From IMG/VR virus record IMGVR_UViG_3300027365_000016, positions 1 to 56,279 of that record: a DNA stretch of 56,279 nt; one strand, written 5' to 3'. This document shows, in pieces, positions 55,794-56,279 of the stretch. Below the pieces are notes generated by a model. It worked only from the letters and a program-made list of their open reading frames with translations, had not been told where the DNA came from and searched no databases. Numbering within the stretch: the first letter of the stretch is position 1; each line of letters opens with the position of its first letter. The DNA comes from a virus. The position numbers and the translations under genes were made by a program.

Positions 55794-55822
55794 TTCAACC
55801 GAAGCGAGGACATTCAACAATG
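55794..55822 (+). promoter_or_regulatory. TCAAC-repeat leader with internal ribosome binding site
   Basis: TTCAACCGAAGCGAGGAC is followed by ATTCAACAATG. Two TCAAC words (55795 and 55814) are 19 bp apart with a GCGAGG ribosome binding site between, and the second ends 1 bp before the ATG at 55820. The third close copy of this leader in the window. Confidence 0.55.
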
Positions 55823-55954
55823 GCAACCGTTACAGATGCACAAAAGGCCGAATTCTACCGGGGTTTTGTCGACGCGCTTCATCCGAAAGGAAATGCTTTC
55901 GAGCCGTACTTAGGTGACGACAGCCGGATTTATTGCGTCGGCATTGAATCCTGA
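55820..55954 (+). CDS. Very small phage protein (44 aa)
   Basis: A 45-codon ORF with its own TCAAC-type leader and ribosome binding site: MATVTDAQKAEFYRGFVDAL, then HPKGNAFEPYLGDDSRIYCVGIES. Sequence and spacing look genuinely coding. It may be an N-terminal fragment of a longer ancestral gene. Function unknown. Confidence 0.55.
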   Translation: MATVTDAQKAEFYRGFVDALHPKGNAFEPYLGDDSRIYCVGIES

Positions 55955-56000
55955 TTAGGTGCTAACGTGTACCTCGCCAACGGTACGCTAGGGTGCACCT

Positions 56001-56189
56001 ATGATAATTGGCGATTTGGTAATGGTCATCCTTGCGGTTTGCGAGCTCGCCCTTGCCGGTTACGTTGCTATCCAAGGGGGCACAATCCCCGCGGTTTTCC
56101 TGGCCTTGATAGGCTTGGGCATGCTGGCGTCTGGGACCAAAGGCATCAACCGCAAGGCAGAGCAAACCAGCGAGGAGAGAAACCGCTAA
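56001..56189 (+). CDS. Small two-helix membrane protein (62 aa)
   Basis: Two hydrophobic segments (IIGDLVMVILAVCELALAGYVAIQ and IPAVFLALIGLGMLASG) with a basic C terminus (KGINRKAEQTSEERNR). Probably an inner-membrane protein. It is the last rightward gene, just before an intrinsic terminator. No family was recognised; size and topology would allow a holin-like or exclusion role. Confidence 0.6.
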   Translation: MIIGDLVMVILAVCELALAGYVAIQGGTIPAVFLALIGLGMLASGTKGINRKAEQTSEERNR

Positions 56190-56222
56190 CGAACTAAACC
56201 CTACATTCCCGCATATCCTTTC

Positions 56223-56248
56223 GGCGCCCATCGTGGCGCCTTTCTTTT
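56223..56248 (+). terminator. Intrinsic terminator at the right end
   Basis: GGCGCC, CATCGT and GGCGCC form a 6-bp stem followed by TTTCTTTT. It ends the rightward cluster 31 bp before the window end. Confidence 0.85.
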
Positions 56249-56279
56249 GCGCGCTTGTCGCCCTGGCGTTGCCCCGGAT

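Overview
The window reads as the genome of a temperate, long-tailed (siphovirus-type) bacteriophage, or its prophage form. It has a lambda-like head and packaging module, a complete replication module, a tyrosine integrase with an excisionase-like partner, and two lysis loci. No bacterial housekeeping gene, rRNA or tRNA was recognised. The DNA is GC-rich over most of its length (about two thirds G+C by eye). With lambda-type head genes and an Rz/Rz1-type spanin pair, this points to a high-GC Gram-negative (pseudomonadotal) host. The sequence does not fix the genus. The leftmost genes run leftward and the rightmost genes run rightward, each set ending at a hairpin, which would fit a circularly joined or complete genome.

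Layout. 0.1-2.9 kb (minus): small accessory genes with thyX. 3.0-3.9 kb (plus): holin-like gene and spanin pair. 3.9-4.3 kb: AT-rich repeat-bearing gap, a candidate origin. 4.4-7.8 kb (minus): primase-helicase and two small HTH regulators. 8.0-14.7 kb (plus): DUF2800 nuclease, DUF2815 protein, family A DNA polymerase, VRR-NUC nuclease and SNF2 helicase. 14.8-16.6 kb: CI-like repressor, M15 endolysin and dCMP deaminase. 16.6-28 kb: terminase small subunit, a NADAR + DUF4326 pair inserted before the terminase large subunit, gpW, portal, S49 protease/scaffold, decoration protein, capsid, connectors and tail tube. 28.3-41 kb: tail chaperones with a lambda-identical -1 frameshift site, tape measure, distal tail and J-like tip protein.

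41.0-43.7 kb is the highlight: a complete diversity-generating retroelement (DGR). It has a C-type-lectin-like target gene with variable repeat (VR), a hairpin with a GACA loop, avd, template repeat (TR) and a DGR-type reverse transcriptase. VR and TR (107 bp each) differ at 15 positions, 13 of them TR adenines. It lies just after the J-like tip gene, so it probably diversifies the receptor-binding tip.

44.0-50.2 kb (minus) is a tightly packed operon of small genes including RdgC, DUF1643 and TraR/DksA-like proteins. 50.3-53.0 kb holds a Myb-like HTH gene, a small gene behind a LexA-like box, xis and int with a repeat-rich attP-like region. 53.0-56.2 kb holds an exported protein, an HTH gene flanked by paired 22-bp repeats, and a lower-GC cluster of small genes.

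A 15-bp palindrome (consensus TCAACTAnnAGTTGA) recurs at most transcription-unit borders on both strands and often overlaps recognisable promoters. It looks like the phage's own operator network. A related arrangement, two TCAAC half-sites 19 bp apart around a ribosome binding site, precedes several dispersed genes. Several otherwise unrelated replication and packaging proteins share short acidic D-L/F-D-D-L segments.
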